Positions 9,052-17,968 of a stretch of 64,000 nt of DNA are shown here, piece after piece. A model generated the notes under the pieces. That model worked only from the letters and a program-made list of their open reading frames with translations. It was not told the DNA's origin and searched no databases. Source of the DNA: Roseivirga seohaensis (lineage in GTDB: Bacteria; Bacteroidota; Bacteroidia; Cytophagales; Cyclobacteriaceae); contig NZ_LRPB01000023.1 in assembly GCF_001592945.1 (NCBI RefSeq), positions 682,001 to 746,000 on the forward strand, read 5' to 3'. Position 1 is the stretch's first letter. Every line of letters begins with the position of its first letter. A program made the translations under genes and the position numbers.

Positions 9052-9378
9052 TCAATCATTGACTTGCAGAAAAACACCATCATTTTCAATTTTTAAAGAA
9101 TGAATTTTTAGTGGCTTTGTTCGTTGTTCACATTCCATCCCATCTTTCAAACTAAAACGATATGCATGAAGCGGACAAACCACTTCATGCTTATAGTTTA
9201 TGGCTCCTTCAAGCAAAGAATGCTGATTATGAGGGCAAAGATGGTCAAACACGTGGAATTCTCCTTGATTTAAAACTAAGCAAATCTTTTTGTCTCCAAT
9301 TCTAATAATCTTTCGCCCTTCATCTCCTAGCCTTTGCAGCAGCTCCTCTTTGGAATCAAAGAGTTTATATGATGTCAT
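9052..9378 (-). CDS. Rieske (2Fe-2S) domain protein, NirD-like
   Basis: A 108-residue single-domain Rieske ferredoxin. Both cluster-binding boxes are visible: CPH at residues 48-50 and CPLH at 68-71, i.e. Cys-x-His and Cys-x2-His, 17 residues apart. There is no signal peptide, so it should be cytoplasmic and pass electrons to an unidentified oxygenase or reductase. It starts 4 bp after the stop of the S41 protease gene on the same strand, so they are co-transcribed, though no functional link is obvious. Confidence 0.9.
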   Translation of the reverse strand: MTSYKLFDSKEELLQRLGDEGRKIIRIGDKKICLVLNQGEFHVFDHLCPHNQHSLLEGAINYKHEVVCPLHAYRFSLKDGMECEQRTKPLKIHSLKIENDGVFLQVND

Positions 9379-9382
9379 GGTG

Positions 9383-12300
9383 CTAATTTTTCAGTTGCTT
9401 CATCACTTCTTCAATAGCTCGTTCGAGTTGTGGGTCTCGTCCGCTTATACGGTCTTTAAAATCCATGTTAACCAAAATGTCTGGGCTTACTCCTTCGCTT
9501 TCCAAATTTTTGCCGTCCATAGTGTAACAACCCCAAGAAGGCAAGCGGTAAGAAGAACCATCGACCAAACCTGCCGAGCTGGTGAAAATAATCCAGCGGT
9601 AAGTTTCGGTACCTATTATTTTACCCAAACCAAGTTCTTTAAAGCCAGCGGCTGTCATTTCTGCATCGCTCAACGATTGCTCGTTAATTAATAGCACCAT
9701 TGGTTTGGCACCTGCTCCAAAATTGGCCTGAGTAGTAAGTTTTCCTTCTCTAAATTTCCATTGCAAATAAGGCTTTTGAGAAAGGAACTTAAGCACTTCG
9801 TCATGAACATTTCCACCCGTATTGTATCTCAAATCTAAAATAAGTCCGTTGCGGTTATGGCCTTCAGAAGTCATTTCAATTAAGAAGTCCTCTAGCGAAC
9901 CTGTACTCATGTTTTTCATGTGAACATAGGCCACTTGCTCATTGGTGGCTTTATCTACTTTACTTTGGTTATTGGCAATCCATTCGTCATACAAGTTGCC
10001 ACGCAAGGCGCCCATGCTAGAAGGATGCACTTTCACGGTTAAGTTCTCTTTTCCTCGTTTTATGCCCAGCGTAATTTCCTCGTCTACCGAAGGTTGCGCC
10101 AAGTAATACTCGCGGTTCATTTTCGAATCCACTTCCATACCGTTAATCGAAGTGATAATGTCACCTTTTCGGATGTTCTTACTCGAATAATCGGCTGGCC
10201 CTTCACTAACCACTTTTGCGATTTCATAGGGGTTTTCATTTGAGAAAAGGACACCTAAATTCAAGCTTTGGGTGTTATAATAGGTACGTTCTTCTCTTCC
10301 TCCAGAATTGAAGCCCATGTGCGAAGAGTTTAATTCGCCCAATAAATCATTCAGAAGCACCCGTAATTCATCTCTACTTTTTACATGCGGAAGAAATTGG
10401 GCGTACTGTGTTCTAAGCTTTGGCCAGTCTGCTCCATGAAAGGTTTCGTTGTAGAAGTTCTCTTCAATGCCCGCCCAAGTTTCATCATACATCTGATCGA
10501 ACTCGTTGCGGAGCGATTTTCTGAAAGTAAAGTCTGTTTCAATACTGCTGACTTTATTCTGAGCCAAGTTCAGTTTACTAATGGCGCCTGCGTTAAGCAG
10601 GTAATGCGTTTTGTTTACGGTAATTATATCGCTTCCAGCACGGCCTGTTCCAGCAATTTTTTCTGTTTTATTCCTTTCAAAAGGTTCAATGGTAGTTACC
10701 CAAAGCGAACGCTGATTTTCATCGTGGTTAGAAGAATAAATCACATGGGTTTTATCACCAGGCTTGATTACTACTGGGTTGCTCTGTGCCCCAAAATTAG
10801 GGCTCATTCGCTCTAAACTTCTCAGCCAGTCCTGTTCAAAGTCGATTGAAACCGCCACTTTGCTGCTGTCGTTTTTCTTCTCTTTTTCGAAAATCTCATT
10901 CAGTTTATCTGATTTAAAGGCTTCTTCTTGACGAGAAAGTGGCACTCGGTACACTCTTCCATTCTGCATACCAAAAGGGTAGCTGGGCTTGGTTCTGTCA
11001 GACACAAAATAGAGGTATTTACCATCAGGTCCCCAAAATGGACTGGTTTCTGGTACTCCTGTTTTAGTGTAATTGGTTAATTTTTTGGAAGGAATATGAT
11101 AGAGATAAATATCATCTTCAAAATCGTTTCTTACCGTAAAGGCAATGTATTGACCATCAGGCGAAAATCTTGGAATGGGGTTGTAAAGTCCCCAAAGTTC
11201 TTCCGTAGCAATGGTTTCGCTTTTCATTGTGTTTAAATCCAGTAAACGTACTTCATTGATTCCGCTCAGGTAAACTCCCTGCGTTTTCTCCTTATTCAAC
11301 TCTAAGTTTCTGGCAGATTGGTCATCTTGTGTCAGTTGCTTTTCTTTGGCTTGTAAGTCAGCCGCATCAATACTGAAAAGGTTGGTGTAACCCTTCACTG
11401 TTTGCGTATAAATCAAAGTTTTATTGTCTTTCAGCCATTTAACTTCGGTTACCCTTTCCTTTGGGTTGGTGTTTACCTGCCGTATAAACTTACCGCTGAT
11501 GTCTGAAACGAAAAGTTCTCCCCTCGATACAAAGGCCATTTTCTTTTCATCTCCAGAAACATCGAAAGCCGAAATATTTCCATTAGTGTTAAAGTCTGTC
11601 GTTTTGGCTAGGGTTGAATTTTCAAAAATGGAGATTTTGATTTTTTCACTTTTCTTGCCCGCCACATCGTAAACATATAGCTGATAGTCTTTTTCAAAAA
11701 CGATTTTTCCGCCATTTGCATTTACCTGTGGTGTTTTAATAGAAGTATTGAAACTGGTCAGCTGAGTTTTATTACCATTTGCAAGCGCATACAAATTGTA
11801 TTGCTCATTGGCTTCGTCCGACACAAAGTATAAATTCCCTTTTCGGTCGATTGTTGCCCACATATCTTTTCCATCGTAATTGGTGTGCACCTTAAAATCG
11901 CCTGTTTTTTGATTGTATGATTTGATTTCTGGATTGAAGGCGCCTTTGTATCGCTTTCGAGCTACCTGATTGCTGCTTTCCCAGCTTTCGTTAAAATAAA
12001 TTGAACCATCGGGGTGAATGGCCAAGTTGTGTGGCCAGTTGAAGTAATGCTCGAAAAGGCGCTTAGGCGTACCTCCGTCAACCGATACCGAATAAGCCGA
12101 TCGGCTATTGTATCGGTTAGATTGAAAGTAAATGGTTTTGCTGTCCAAAGCCCAAGTTTCCATTTGGTCATTCGATGAATTGAAAGTCAGTTGCTTGATT
12201 TCGCCACCGTTATAAGGCATTAAATAGATATCGTTATTTCCGTATTGTTCCGAAGAAAAAGCAATCCATTTACCATCGGGGCTCACGCGCGGATAACTCT

Positions 12301-12496
12301 CATTGCCGTCCATGGCTGTAATTCGGCTGGCCGTACCTCCAGCAGTAGCAACTTTCCATAAATCGCCTTCATAAGCAAAAATAACCTCCGAACCATCTGG
12401 GTTGAGGCTAGGCGTGGAGGCGAAGTATACATCACTTTGCGCATGAAGTGACGTGGCTAAAATTATTAAAGTGAGTATCGAATAAGTCTTTTTCAT
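9383..12496 (-). CDS. Tricorn-like S41 family protease with beta-propeller and PDZ domain
   Basis: About 1037 residues from ATG 12496, which opens a normal signal peptide (MKKTYSILTLIILATSLHAQ); a start nine codons upstream would weaken it. Residues about 20-600 are WD40/TolB-type propeller blades (VSPDGKWIAFSSEQYG, FSPDGQYIAFTV, WGPDGKYLYFVSDR). Then follow a linker, a PDZ domain (EGPADYSSKNIRKGDIITSI) and the C-terminal S41 protease core with DLRYNTGG and NEQSLSDAEM, which holds the catalytic Ser. The architecture matches tricorn-type peptidases, here exported to the periplasm. The physiological substrate is unknown, probably peptides. Confidence 0.92.
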   Translation of the reverse strand: MKKTYSILTLIILATSLHAQSDVYFASTPSLNPDGSEVIFAYEGDLWKVATAGGTASRITAMDGNESYPRVSPDGKWIAFSSEQYGNNDIYLMPYNGGEIKQLTFNSSNDQMETWALDSKTIYFQSNRYNSRSAYSVSVDGGTPKRLFEHYFNWPHNLAIHPDGSIYFNESWESSNQVARKRYKGAFNPEIKSYNQKTGDFKVHTNYDGKDMWATIDRKGNLYFVSDEANEQYNLYALANGNKTQLTSFNTSIKTPQVNANGGKIVFEKDYQLYVYDVAGKKSEKIKISIFENSTLAKTTDFNTNGNISAFDVSGDEKKMAFVSRGELFVSDISGKFIRQVNTNPKERVTEVKWLKDNKTLIYTQTVKGYTNLFSIDAADLQAKEKQLTQDDQSARNLELNKEKTQGVYLSGINEVRLLDLNTMKSETIATEELWGLYNPIPRFSPDGQYIAFTVRNDFEDDIYLYHIPSKKLTNYTKTGVPETSPFWGPDGKYLYFVSDRTKPSYPFGMQNGRVYRVPLSRQEEAFKSDKLNEIFEKEKKNDSSKVAVSIDFEQDWLRSLERMSPNFGAQSNPVVIKPGDKTHVIYSSNHDENQRSLWVTTIEPFERNKTEKIAGTGRAGSDIITVNKTHYLLNAGAISKLNLAQNKVSSIETDFTFRKSLRNEFDQMYDETWAGIEENFYNETFHGADWPKLRTQYAQFLPHVKSRDELRVLLNDLLGELNSSHMGFNSGGREERTYYNTQSLNLGVLFSNENPYEIAKVVSEGPADYSSKNIRKGDIITSINGMEVDSKMNREYYLAQPSVDEEITLGIKRGKENLTVKVHPSSMGALRGNLYDEWIANNQSKVDKATNEQVAYVHMKNMSTGSLEDFLIEMTSEGHNRNGLILDLRYNTGGNVHDEVLKFLSQKPYLQWKFREGKLTTQANFGAGAKPMVLLINEQSLSDAEMTAAGFKELGLGKIIGTETYRWIIFTSSAGLVDGSSYRLPSWGCYTMDGKNLESEGVSPDILVNMDFKDRISGRDPQLERAIEEVMKQLKN

Positions 12497-12652
12497 ACAA
12501 AATTGATTCATGATGGAAGCCAATTACATGGCAAAACGGCTGTTCTGCCATGTAACTAGTGATTAAATGTATCAGATTTGTACTTTACTTTCAAACGTCT
12601 GCGAAGAATCGTTTCAGATCGCAACCGCAAAAACTATCGATTTTTAAGGGGC

Positions 12653-13084
12653 TTAACCTTTGGTAAATAATTGATCGATATTTTTGAAAGCTTTAAACTC
12701 TAAAGCATTGCCGTCAGGGTCTAGAAAAAACATGGTGGCTTGTTCTCCAACGTCACCTTTAAAACGGATGTATGGTTCTATAACGAAATGGATTTTTTCG
12801 GCTTTTAATCGTTCCGACAAATCCACCCATTCGTTCCAGTCTAATACTACCCCAAAGTGAGGAACAGGAACATCATGGCCGTCTACAGGGTTAGATTGAG
12901 TTTTGTCAATTCCTTGATCCTTAGAGGTTTTGTGAATGACGAGTTGATGACCAAAAAAATTGAAGTCGACCCACTTTTCAGCGCTTCTTCCTTCGGTACA
13001 ACCTAAGGTTCGACCATAAAATTCTCGACATACTTCTAAGTGTTGAACAGGAATAGCCAAGTGAAATGGATTAAGGTTTTTCAT
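12653..13084 (-). CDS. VOC family protein (glyoxalase/bleomycin resistance-like)
   Basis: A 143-residue vicinal oxygen chelate protein. It begins [18 protein letters not shown] and ends with the usual [16 protein letters not shown] strand. Candidate metal ligands are His8 in the first strand and the Glu of the last strand. Most such proteins are metal-dependent lyases, dioxygenases or resistance proteins, and no more exact assignment is justified. It is divergent from the Lrp/AsnC regulator at 13210, which may control it from the shared 125-bp intergenic region. Confidence 0.88.
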   Translation of the reverse strand: MKNLNPFHLAIPVQHLEVCREFYGRTLGCTEGRSAEKWVDFNFFGHQLVIHKTSKDQGIDKTQSNPVDGHDVPVPHFGVVLDWNEWVDLSERLKAEKIHFVIEPYIRFKGDVGEQATMFFLDPDGNALEFKAFKNIDQLFTKG

Positions 13085-13177
13085 TTTGTGTTTAAGTTAT
13101 TTTCACACAAAGATCTTTTGGGATTGCTTCATTATAAAATTGATTGAATTGCGTAGATTTGATATTTCAGTTTTATG

Positions 13178-13196
13178 AATGGTTTTGTTAACCATT
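13178..13196. promoter_or_regulatory. Candidate Lrp/AsnC operator, 7-bp inverted repeat
   Basis: AATGGTT and AACCATT form a perfect 7-bp inverted repeat with a 5-nt spacer. It ends 13 bp before the Lrp-family start codon, inside the divergent VOC/lrp intergenic region. Autoregulation from such a site is common for this family; the site itself is inferred from symmetry and position. Confidence 0.4.
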
Positions 13197-13209
13197 AGCA
13201 GTTGATTCA

Positions 13210-13659
13210 ATGATTGATGTTTTAGATTTGAAAATACTGAAGGTTTTGGAGAAAAACTCAAGACTTTCCTTTGCCGAAATAGGGAGGCTTGTTGGTCTTT
13301 CTCCTTCTGCCACAAGAGAGCGTGTGCAAAAGCTCGAAGAAAAACAGGTGATTTCTAATTATACAGTAGAAATCAACAGTCGTTTACTTGGATATGATAT
13401 TGAGGCTTTTATCTCGGTGAAGGTATTTCACGGCAAACTCAAGTCTTTTTTAAGTGTTGTAGGAACTTACCCTGAAGTAAAAAGAGCTTATAGAATTACG
13501 GGTGGTCAGAATGTTCAGCTGGAAATCATTGCAAAAGACAGGCTGCAGTTACAGAAGCTTATCGATAAAATTATGGAATACGGTGATACGCTCACCCAAC
13601 TCATATTATCAGAAGTAGAAATCGACAAAGAAAAACCCACTTACACTATTTCGAAATAA
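13210..13659 (+). CDS. Lrp/AsnC family transcriptional regulator
   Basis: A 149-residue protein with the classic two-part layout. An N-terminal winged HTH begins DVLDLKILKVLEKNSRLSFA and contains GLSPSATRERVQKLEE; a C-terminal RAM ligand-binding domain includes VKRAYRITGGQNVQLEI. These proteins form octamers that respond to amino acids or related metabolites. The target is unknown, but the divergent VOC gene and the TonB receptor 116 bp downstream are the natural candidates. Confidence 0.93.
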   Translation: MIDVLDLKILKVLEKNSRLSFAEIGRLVGLSPSATRERVQKLEEKQVISNYTVEINSRLLGYDIEAFISVKVFHGKLKSFLSVVGTYPEVKRAYRITGGQNVQLEIIAKDRLQLQKLIDKIMEYGDTLTQLILSEVEIDKEKPTYTISK

Positions 13660-13774
13660 CTAAGCCTGAAACCCTTTGAAACAAGACGGCAAAAGTGTTC
13701 TCAATCCACAAAAAATCCGATCTTCGAGTGTGGAAAATTACATTGCAAAGAGAGATCTGAAATCAAAACATAAA

Positions 13775-16036
13775 ATGAAGCACATTCAGTTAGTTACGTC
13801 TCTCTTCCTTTTATGTATTTGTTTTTTCGCCAAAGCCCAAACGGGAATAATACTCTTAGGCAAGAATGCCGAACCCGTAGAAGGTGCCTTAGTGAATGTA
13901 CTAGGCACAAGCCAAGTGAAGGTAAGCGACCAACGGGGGATTGTAGTGCTGGAAATTACAGAGAACAGCAAAATCAATATTTCTCATGTCGGTTTTAAAA
14001 CTACGGAAATTGAGATTGAAGTAGACTCTTGGCAAACCATTACGCTTAGCCCAAATACAACCAATTTACTAAGTGTAGAGGTAGAAGGCTTTTTAGAAAA
14101 TACTGACCTTAGCGAGCAAGCAGGTGCCATTTCAACCATTGGGCTGAGGGATTTACAACGCTTCGATCGAAGCTCTTTAGTGCAAGCGGTTAATTCTGTT
14201 CCAGGCATCCGTTTCGAAGAAAGGGCCGGAGCAAGCTATCGCATTTCTATTCGTGGAAGTTCGGTTCGCTCTCCTTTTGGTGTGCGAAATGTGAAAGTGT
14301 ATTGGAACGGCATTCCTTTTACCGAACCTGGAGGAAATACCTTTATCAATTTGCTCGACCTCAACAATATTTCTGGAATTGAAATTATAAAAGGCCCTGC
14401 AAGTAGCATTTATGGCGCAGGAACAGGAGGAGTAATCAAACTGAAAAGTACAGTGCCGGGCGATCTGAACAATAGTATACAGGCATCGGCCATGGTCGGT
14501 TCTTATGGAATGCAAAAAGCGGATGTGATTTTCAATCAGTTAAGTGAGAAAAACAGCCTTACCGTAAAAGCAGCCATTCAAAAAGCCGATGGTTATAGGG
14601 AGCACAACGCAATGGACAGGCGTATTTTGGAAATGGACGCCTTGTTTTTTCCGAATAGCAAACAGACCTTTTCAGTTTCATGGCTATACTCTAATCTGTT
14701 CTATGAAATACCCGGGGCGCTAAATCCTTTACAACGAAGTGAAAACAGAAGGCAATCGAGGCCGGGAAGTATAGACAGAAATGCTTCTGTTGATAATCAG
14801 TATTGGCTTATGAAGTTGGGGCATGAATTAGAATGGGGCAGAGCCTGGAAAGGAAAAATGTCCGTTTTTGGTTCGAAGATGGATTTCGAAAACCCATTTA
14901 TTCTGGACTATAAACAAGACGAACAAGATATTTTAGGAGGAAGAATGGAGGTGAGTAGGGATGTTATTTTGGCTGAAAAACCCGCCTCGTTTGTAGTTGG
15001 GGCAGAGTTTCAGAAGTCCTTTTTTTCAGGGAAGAACTTTGGCAACGTGATGGGGCAAGCAGACACCATTAACTTTGAAGATGACATCAATTCTAGGCAG
15101 TCCATTTTGTTTGGTTCTTTTAAAATAGAGCCCATGAAAGACCTTTTTGTCACCGCTGGCCTTAGTAGGAATGCGCTTAATTACGACATTAATCGCATAG
15201 TAGATAAAGTGAATAACAATCCTACTCAGTTCAATAAAGAATTCGAGACAGTATGGTCGCCAAGGCTAGGGGTTTCGAAAAAATTGAATGAAGACCTATC
15301 GGTTCACTTCAGTATTTCGCAGGGCTTTTCACCCCCAACCACCACTGAAGTACGTACCAATGAGGGCAGCATTAACCGCGACATTCAACCTGAAAAAGGC
15401 ACCAATTATGAATGGAATGTACGGGGCAATTTGCTGAATTCTCGACTTTCATTCGACATGGCCATTTTTAGGTTCGACCTAAAGGAATCGATTTCATCTT
15501 ATACTAATAGTGATGGTGTTGTGTTATTCAGAAATGCAGGAAAAAACACTCAACAGGGCTTGGAATTTCAGCTTTTGGGCGAATGGATAAAAGATGAAAA
15601 ACAGCCTTTGAAAAATTTAAGTACATCGCTTTCATACACTTTTCATGCCTTTGAGTACAAAAATTATGTGAACGATGGTGATGATTTCTCAGGAAACGCT
15701 TTACCTGGAACGGCCAAAAATGTAGTGAACCTACAAGTAAATGCGAGCTTCATTTACGACCTAGACGTGAATCTCAGTTATCATTATTCAGACGCTATTC
15801 CCCTCAACGATGCGAACACGGTATATTCAAGGCCTTACAACCTATGGAATATGAATTACAGTTACCTCATCCCTAAAAAGAAAAAGGCACAATGGGAGGT
15901 GTTTGGAGGTGTGAACAATATTTTTGATGTGGATTATAGTTTGGGCAACGACCTTAACGCTTTTGGCAATCGTTATTTTCAGCCTGCGCCAAGTAGAAAC
16001 TACTTTATAGGTGCGAGGTTAAAATTCTCTTATTAA
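13775..16036 (+). CDS. TonB-dependent outer-membrane receptor
   Basis: About 753 residues from ATG 13775, which begins a signal peptide ending FFAKAQ; an in-frame TTG 33 codons upstream would bury it. A carboxypeptidase-regulatory-like domain (residues about 22-95) precedes a plug domain with LQRFDRSSLVQAVNSVPGI, IRGSSVRSP and IEIIKGPASSIYGAGTGG, then a 22-strand type barrel ending in FIGARLKFSY. It imports an unknown ligand using TonB energy. The plug resembles siderophore-type receptors more than SusC: no SusD partner is near and SusC-specific motifs are absent. Confidence 0.93.
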   Translation: MKHIQLVTSLFLLCICFFAKAQTGIILLGKNAEPVEGALVNVLGTSQVKVSDQRGIVVLEITENSKINISHVGFKTTEIEIEVDSWQTITLSPNTTNLLSVEVEGFLENTDLSEQAGAISTIGLRDLQRFDRSSLVQAVNSVPGIRFEERAGASYRISIRGSSVRSPFGVRNVKVYWNGIPFTEPGGNTFINLLDLNNISGIEIIKGPASSIYGAGTGGVIKLKSTVPGDLNNSIQASAMVGSYGMQKADVIFNQLSEKNSLTVKAAIQKADGYREHNAMDRRILEMDALFFPNSKQTFSVSWLYSNLFYEIPGALNPLQRSENRRQSRPGSIDRNASVDNQYWLMKLGHELEWGRAWKGKMSVFGSKMDFENPFILDYKQDEQDILGGRMEVSRDVILAEKPASFVVGAEFQKSFFSGKNFGNVMGQADTINFEDDINSRQSILFGSFKIEPMKDLFVTAGLSRNALNYDINRIVDKVNNNPTQFNKEFETVWSPRLGVSKKLNEDLSVHFSISQGFSPPTTTEVRTNEGSINRDIQPEKGTNYEWNVRGNLLNSRLSFDMAIFRFDLKESISSYTNSDGVVLFRNAGKNTQQGLEFQLLGEWIKDEKQPLKNLSTSLSYTFHAFEYKNYVNDGDDFSGNALPGTAKNVVNLQVNASFIYDLDVNLSYHYSDAIPLNDANTVYSRPYNLWNMNYSYLIPKKKKAQWEVFGGVNNIFDVDYSLGNDLNAFGNRYFQPAPSRNYFIGARLKFSY

Positions 16037-16058
16037 CCGCAGTTTTGAGTGCTCAGGC

Positions 16059-16430
16059 CTATCGGTCTCTCTCTAATTTGTCAATTCGTTGATTTACAGA
16101 TTGTAACTCTTTTTTTATTTCTGCTAAAGCCTCTTGTAAATTAGTCTTTTTCGGTTCTAGAACCTTGTATTCCGCTGCGGAGTCGGCTGCTAAAAGTGGT
16201 TCATTATCAAGTAACATTTCACCTTCTCCAGTAACAAGCCAGTTTAAATTTATGTTCTCATATGATTCTTTTAGTTTTGAATAGAAGTCATGACTCGGAG
16301 ATGTGCGCCTGCCATTTTCAGAAACTATATTATGAATTGTAGTACGACTGAAATTCAGTTTTTTAGCCATTGAATTTACAGATAACCCAAAGTGCCTCAT
16401 CAATAGCTCCAAGCGATCGTTTACTGACAT
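16059..16430 (-). CDS. XRE-family HTH regulator with C-terminal coiled coil
   Basis: A 123-residue repressor-like protein. Residues about 3-70 are an XRE helix-turn-helix with the recognition region NSMAKKLNFSRTTIHNIVSE, followed by INLNWLVTGEGEML, a sequence common in Bacteroidota phage-type and host CI-like repressors. The tail (about 95-123) is a heptad-like coiled coil (KKELQSVNQRIDKLERD) probably used for dimerisation. An upstream palindrome at 16463-16478 is a likely autoregulatory operator. There is no peptidase domain, so it is not a LexA/CI-type self-cleaving repressor. Confidence 0.85.
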   Translation of the reverse strand: MSVNDRLELLMRHFGLSVNSMAKKLNFSRTTIHNIVSENGRRTSPSHDFYSKLKESYENINLNWLVTGEGEMLLDNEPLLAADSAAEYKVLEPKKTNLQEALAEIKKELQSVNQRIDKLERDR

Positions 16431-16462
16431 AATTAAAATAATGTTATCATATGTTTGCTTAA

Positions 16463-16478
16463 GTAATCAAATGATTAC
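16463..16478. promoter_or_regulatory. Candidate XRE operator (7-bp inverted repeat)
   Basis: GTAATCA and TGATTAC form a perfect inverted repeat around AA, 33 bp upstream of the XRE start codon at 16430. Size and position fit an autoregulatory operator; this is inference from symmetry. Confidence 0.45.
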
Positions 16479-16591
16479 ATATTTGTTCATTGGTTAATGG
16501 TTGAACCAAGACATTAACTCAAACTTAACAAAAAGCGCAGATAAAATAACTCTGAAAAGAGAAGGGCTAAACTCATCAGTGTACCGATAAG

Positions 16592-16804
16592 TTATTCTTT
16601 TGTTCTTACTAATAACTCTCTAACGTCTACGTCTAGTGTTTTGGCAATAGTAAACAGTGTTTCCATAGTAGGTTGCATATCGTTAGTACACCAGCGAGAG
16701 ACAGTGGTTATATTTTTCCCTGTTTGTTCGGAAAGCCAATTATTAGTTTTTCCCTTCTCTGCTAGTACCGCCTTAATACGGTTGTAAATTTTTTTATCAG
16801 CCAT
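16592..16804 (-). CDS. Small XRE-family HTH protein
   Basis: A 70-residue protein that is essentially one HTH_3 domain: YNRIKAVLAEKGKTNNWLSE, then a TTVSRWCTND recognition region and METLFTIAKTLDVDVRELL. It should be a dimeric DNA-binding repressor or an antitoxin-like regulator. It is divergent from the unknown 93-residue gene at 16977, and matching short motifs flank the 172-bp intergenic region (16811-16820 and 16919-16928), so it may control itself and that gene. No toxin homologue is evident next to it. Confidence 0.85.
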   Translation of the reverse strand: MADKKIYNRIKAVLAEKGKTNNWLSEQTGKNITTVSRWCTNDMQPTMETLFTIAKTLDVDVRELLVRTKE

Positions 16805-16810
16805 AAAATC

Positions 16811-16928
16811 ATCGTTTAACGCAAATTATTGGCCAAAATAGGAAAATTAAAACTACCAGTGATAAGTCAAGATGTCGTTTTGCTTAATTATTATATCGTA
16901 TAATGAACTAATAATTGTGTTTAACGAT
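16811..16928. promoter_or_regulatory. Pair of inverted ATCGTTTAAC-like motifs between divergent genes
   Basis: ATCGTTTAAC (16811-16820) and GTTTAACGAT (16919-16928) are inverted copies with 9 of 10 matching bases. One lies just upstream of the small XRE gene and the other 48 bp upstream of the divergent 93-residue gene. This layout suggests two binding sites for the XRE protein; no direct evidence. Confidence 0.35.
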
Positions 16929-16976
16929 AAAAATATTAATTTTGAGTGAAGATTACAAACGTTTAAACTAATTGTT

Positions 16977-17258
16977 ATGGATAAAAAAGCCCTCGCCTTG
17001 CATCTAATAAAACAAGACCTTAAGTATCGTCAGATGGTTATTGGCCTAAACAATGTGGGTATTCATATAGAGTTCTACCCCGACTTAGTTCGTGTTATTC
17101 GAGCTTTAATGGGGCACTCTAATGTAAAAACCTTAGACACTTGGGCAGATGTATATGTGGAAGGAATGTCCAAGATAGAAAAGGTGGCTTGGGGAGACGA
17201 GGCGGGGCTTTATATAGTTGCTCTTCAGATTTATAAATCCCTTGAAAGCTTCACTTGA
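16977..17258 (+). CDS. Hypothetical 93-residue protein
   Basis: No family recognised. The protein is soluble and helical (start MDKKALALHLIKQDLKYRQM, then an amphipathic segment around YPDLVRVIRALMG), with a Trp-containing centre and no cysteine. It is divergent from the small XRE gene, which suggests control by that repressor. Codon use and AT content match the surroundings. It could be a small regulatory or accessory protein; a toxin role is conceivable from the arrangement but has no sequence support. Confidence 0.55.
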   Translation: MDKKALALHLIKQDLKYRQMVIGLNNVGIHIEFYPDLVRVIRALMGHSNVKTLDTWADVYVEGMSKIEKVAWGDEAGLYIVALQIYKSLESFT

Positions 17259-17277
17259 TCAAGCGTATTATGCCCAT

Positions 17278-17925
17278 TTAAAACTTAATTCCAACTTCTA
17301 ATGCAAACAGCCTGTTTTTAAGGCTTAGCTCATCGTAGGTTTCGTTTTGCGTTTTTACCTGATTAATGAAACCTAAATTATAGAAAAGGCCAGCGTAAAG
17401 GCGAGTATTAACGCCAATAGTTCGTTCTAACCCCCCGCCAAAATTACCCGCTACATCAAAGCTTCTGAATTCACGAATGATATCTGAATTGTCGGATTTG
17501 GGAGAATTGCTCAGACGTATTTCAGGCACTACTCCAAAATTGAAGTAGATTTTTGTGTCGAGGATTACTTCATTTGTGTAAAGTTTCAATAAAGCCGGAA
17601 CCTGCAAAAACTCTTGGCTAAAATCGGCAGCTCCAATTACGTTGGCTATGCTATTGGTTGATCGAGCAGTTACTCCAAAATCTTTGGAAGCATAATTAAT
17701 TCCTGCGCTGAAAAAGTAATTTTCTTTAAATTGGTAATCTACAAAAGCACCAATTAAAAACTGAACGGAAGAACCGTTATCATCGTAATTCGTGCTTGCA
17801 CCATCCGTACTTGGTTTCGAATAAGTAAGTGTAGGGCCTAATTTAATGCCTATGTTATAATCTTGTGCCAGTGCTGATATACTAAATAAGGTTAACAGAA
17901 CTGCTGCAAAAGTGAATTTCCTCAT
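17278..17925 (-). CDS. Outer-membrane beta-barrel protein (PorT-like porin family)
   Basis: A 215-residue protein with a signal peptide (MRKFTFAAVLLTLFSISALA) and alternating beta strands ending in the aromatic-rich LFALEVGIKF, typical of the OMP_b-brl family of eight-stranded barrels in Bacteroidota. Strand motifs such as IGIKLGPTLTY and FFSAGINYASKDFG are visible. It may be structural or a small-molecule pore; no ligand is predictable. The gene is divergent from the GldB-like lipoprotein with only 43 bp between start codons, so the two share a promoter region. It is related to PorT of type IX secretion only at family level. Confidence 0.85.
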   Translation of the reverse strand: MRKFTFAAVLLTLFSISALAQDYNIGIKLGPTLTYSKPSTDGASTNYDDNGSSVQFLIGAFVDYQFKENYFFSAGINYASKDFGVTARSTNSIANVIGAADFSQEFLQVPALLKLYTNEVILDTKIYFNFGVVPEIRLSNSPKSDNSDIIREFRSFDVAGNFGGGLERTIGVNTRLYAGLFYNLGFINQVKTQNETYDELSLKNRLFALEVGIKF

Positions 17926-17968
17926 GGGGAATAAAATAAATGAATACTTTTGTCATTTAAAATTAAGT

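Noticed and set aside
10385-10816. 143-codon open frame on the plus strand opposite the S41 protease
   Set aside because: It lies fully inside the well-supported protease gene on the other strand, has no recognisable domain, and its residue pattern is that of an antisense shadow.
13676-13774. Upstream TTG start for the TonB receptor
   Set aside because: The 33 extra residues are charged and would place the signal peptide internally; ATG 13775 is the natural start.
17912-17968. Upstream in-frame start for the GldB-like gene
   Set aside because: It would add 19 residues before a clear lipoprotein leader and overlap the divergent porin start; ATG 17969 gives a proper lipobox.
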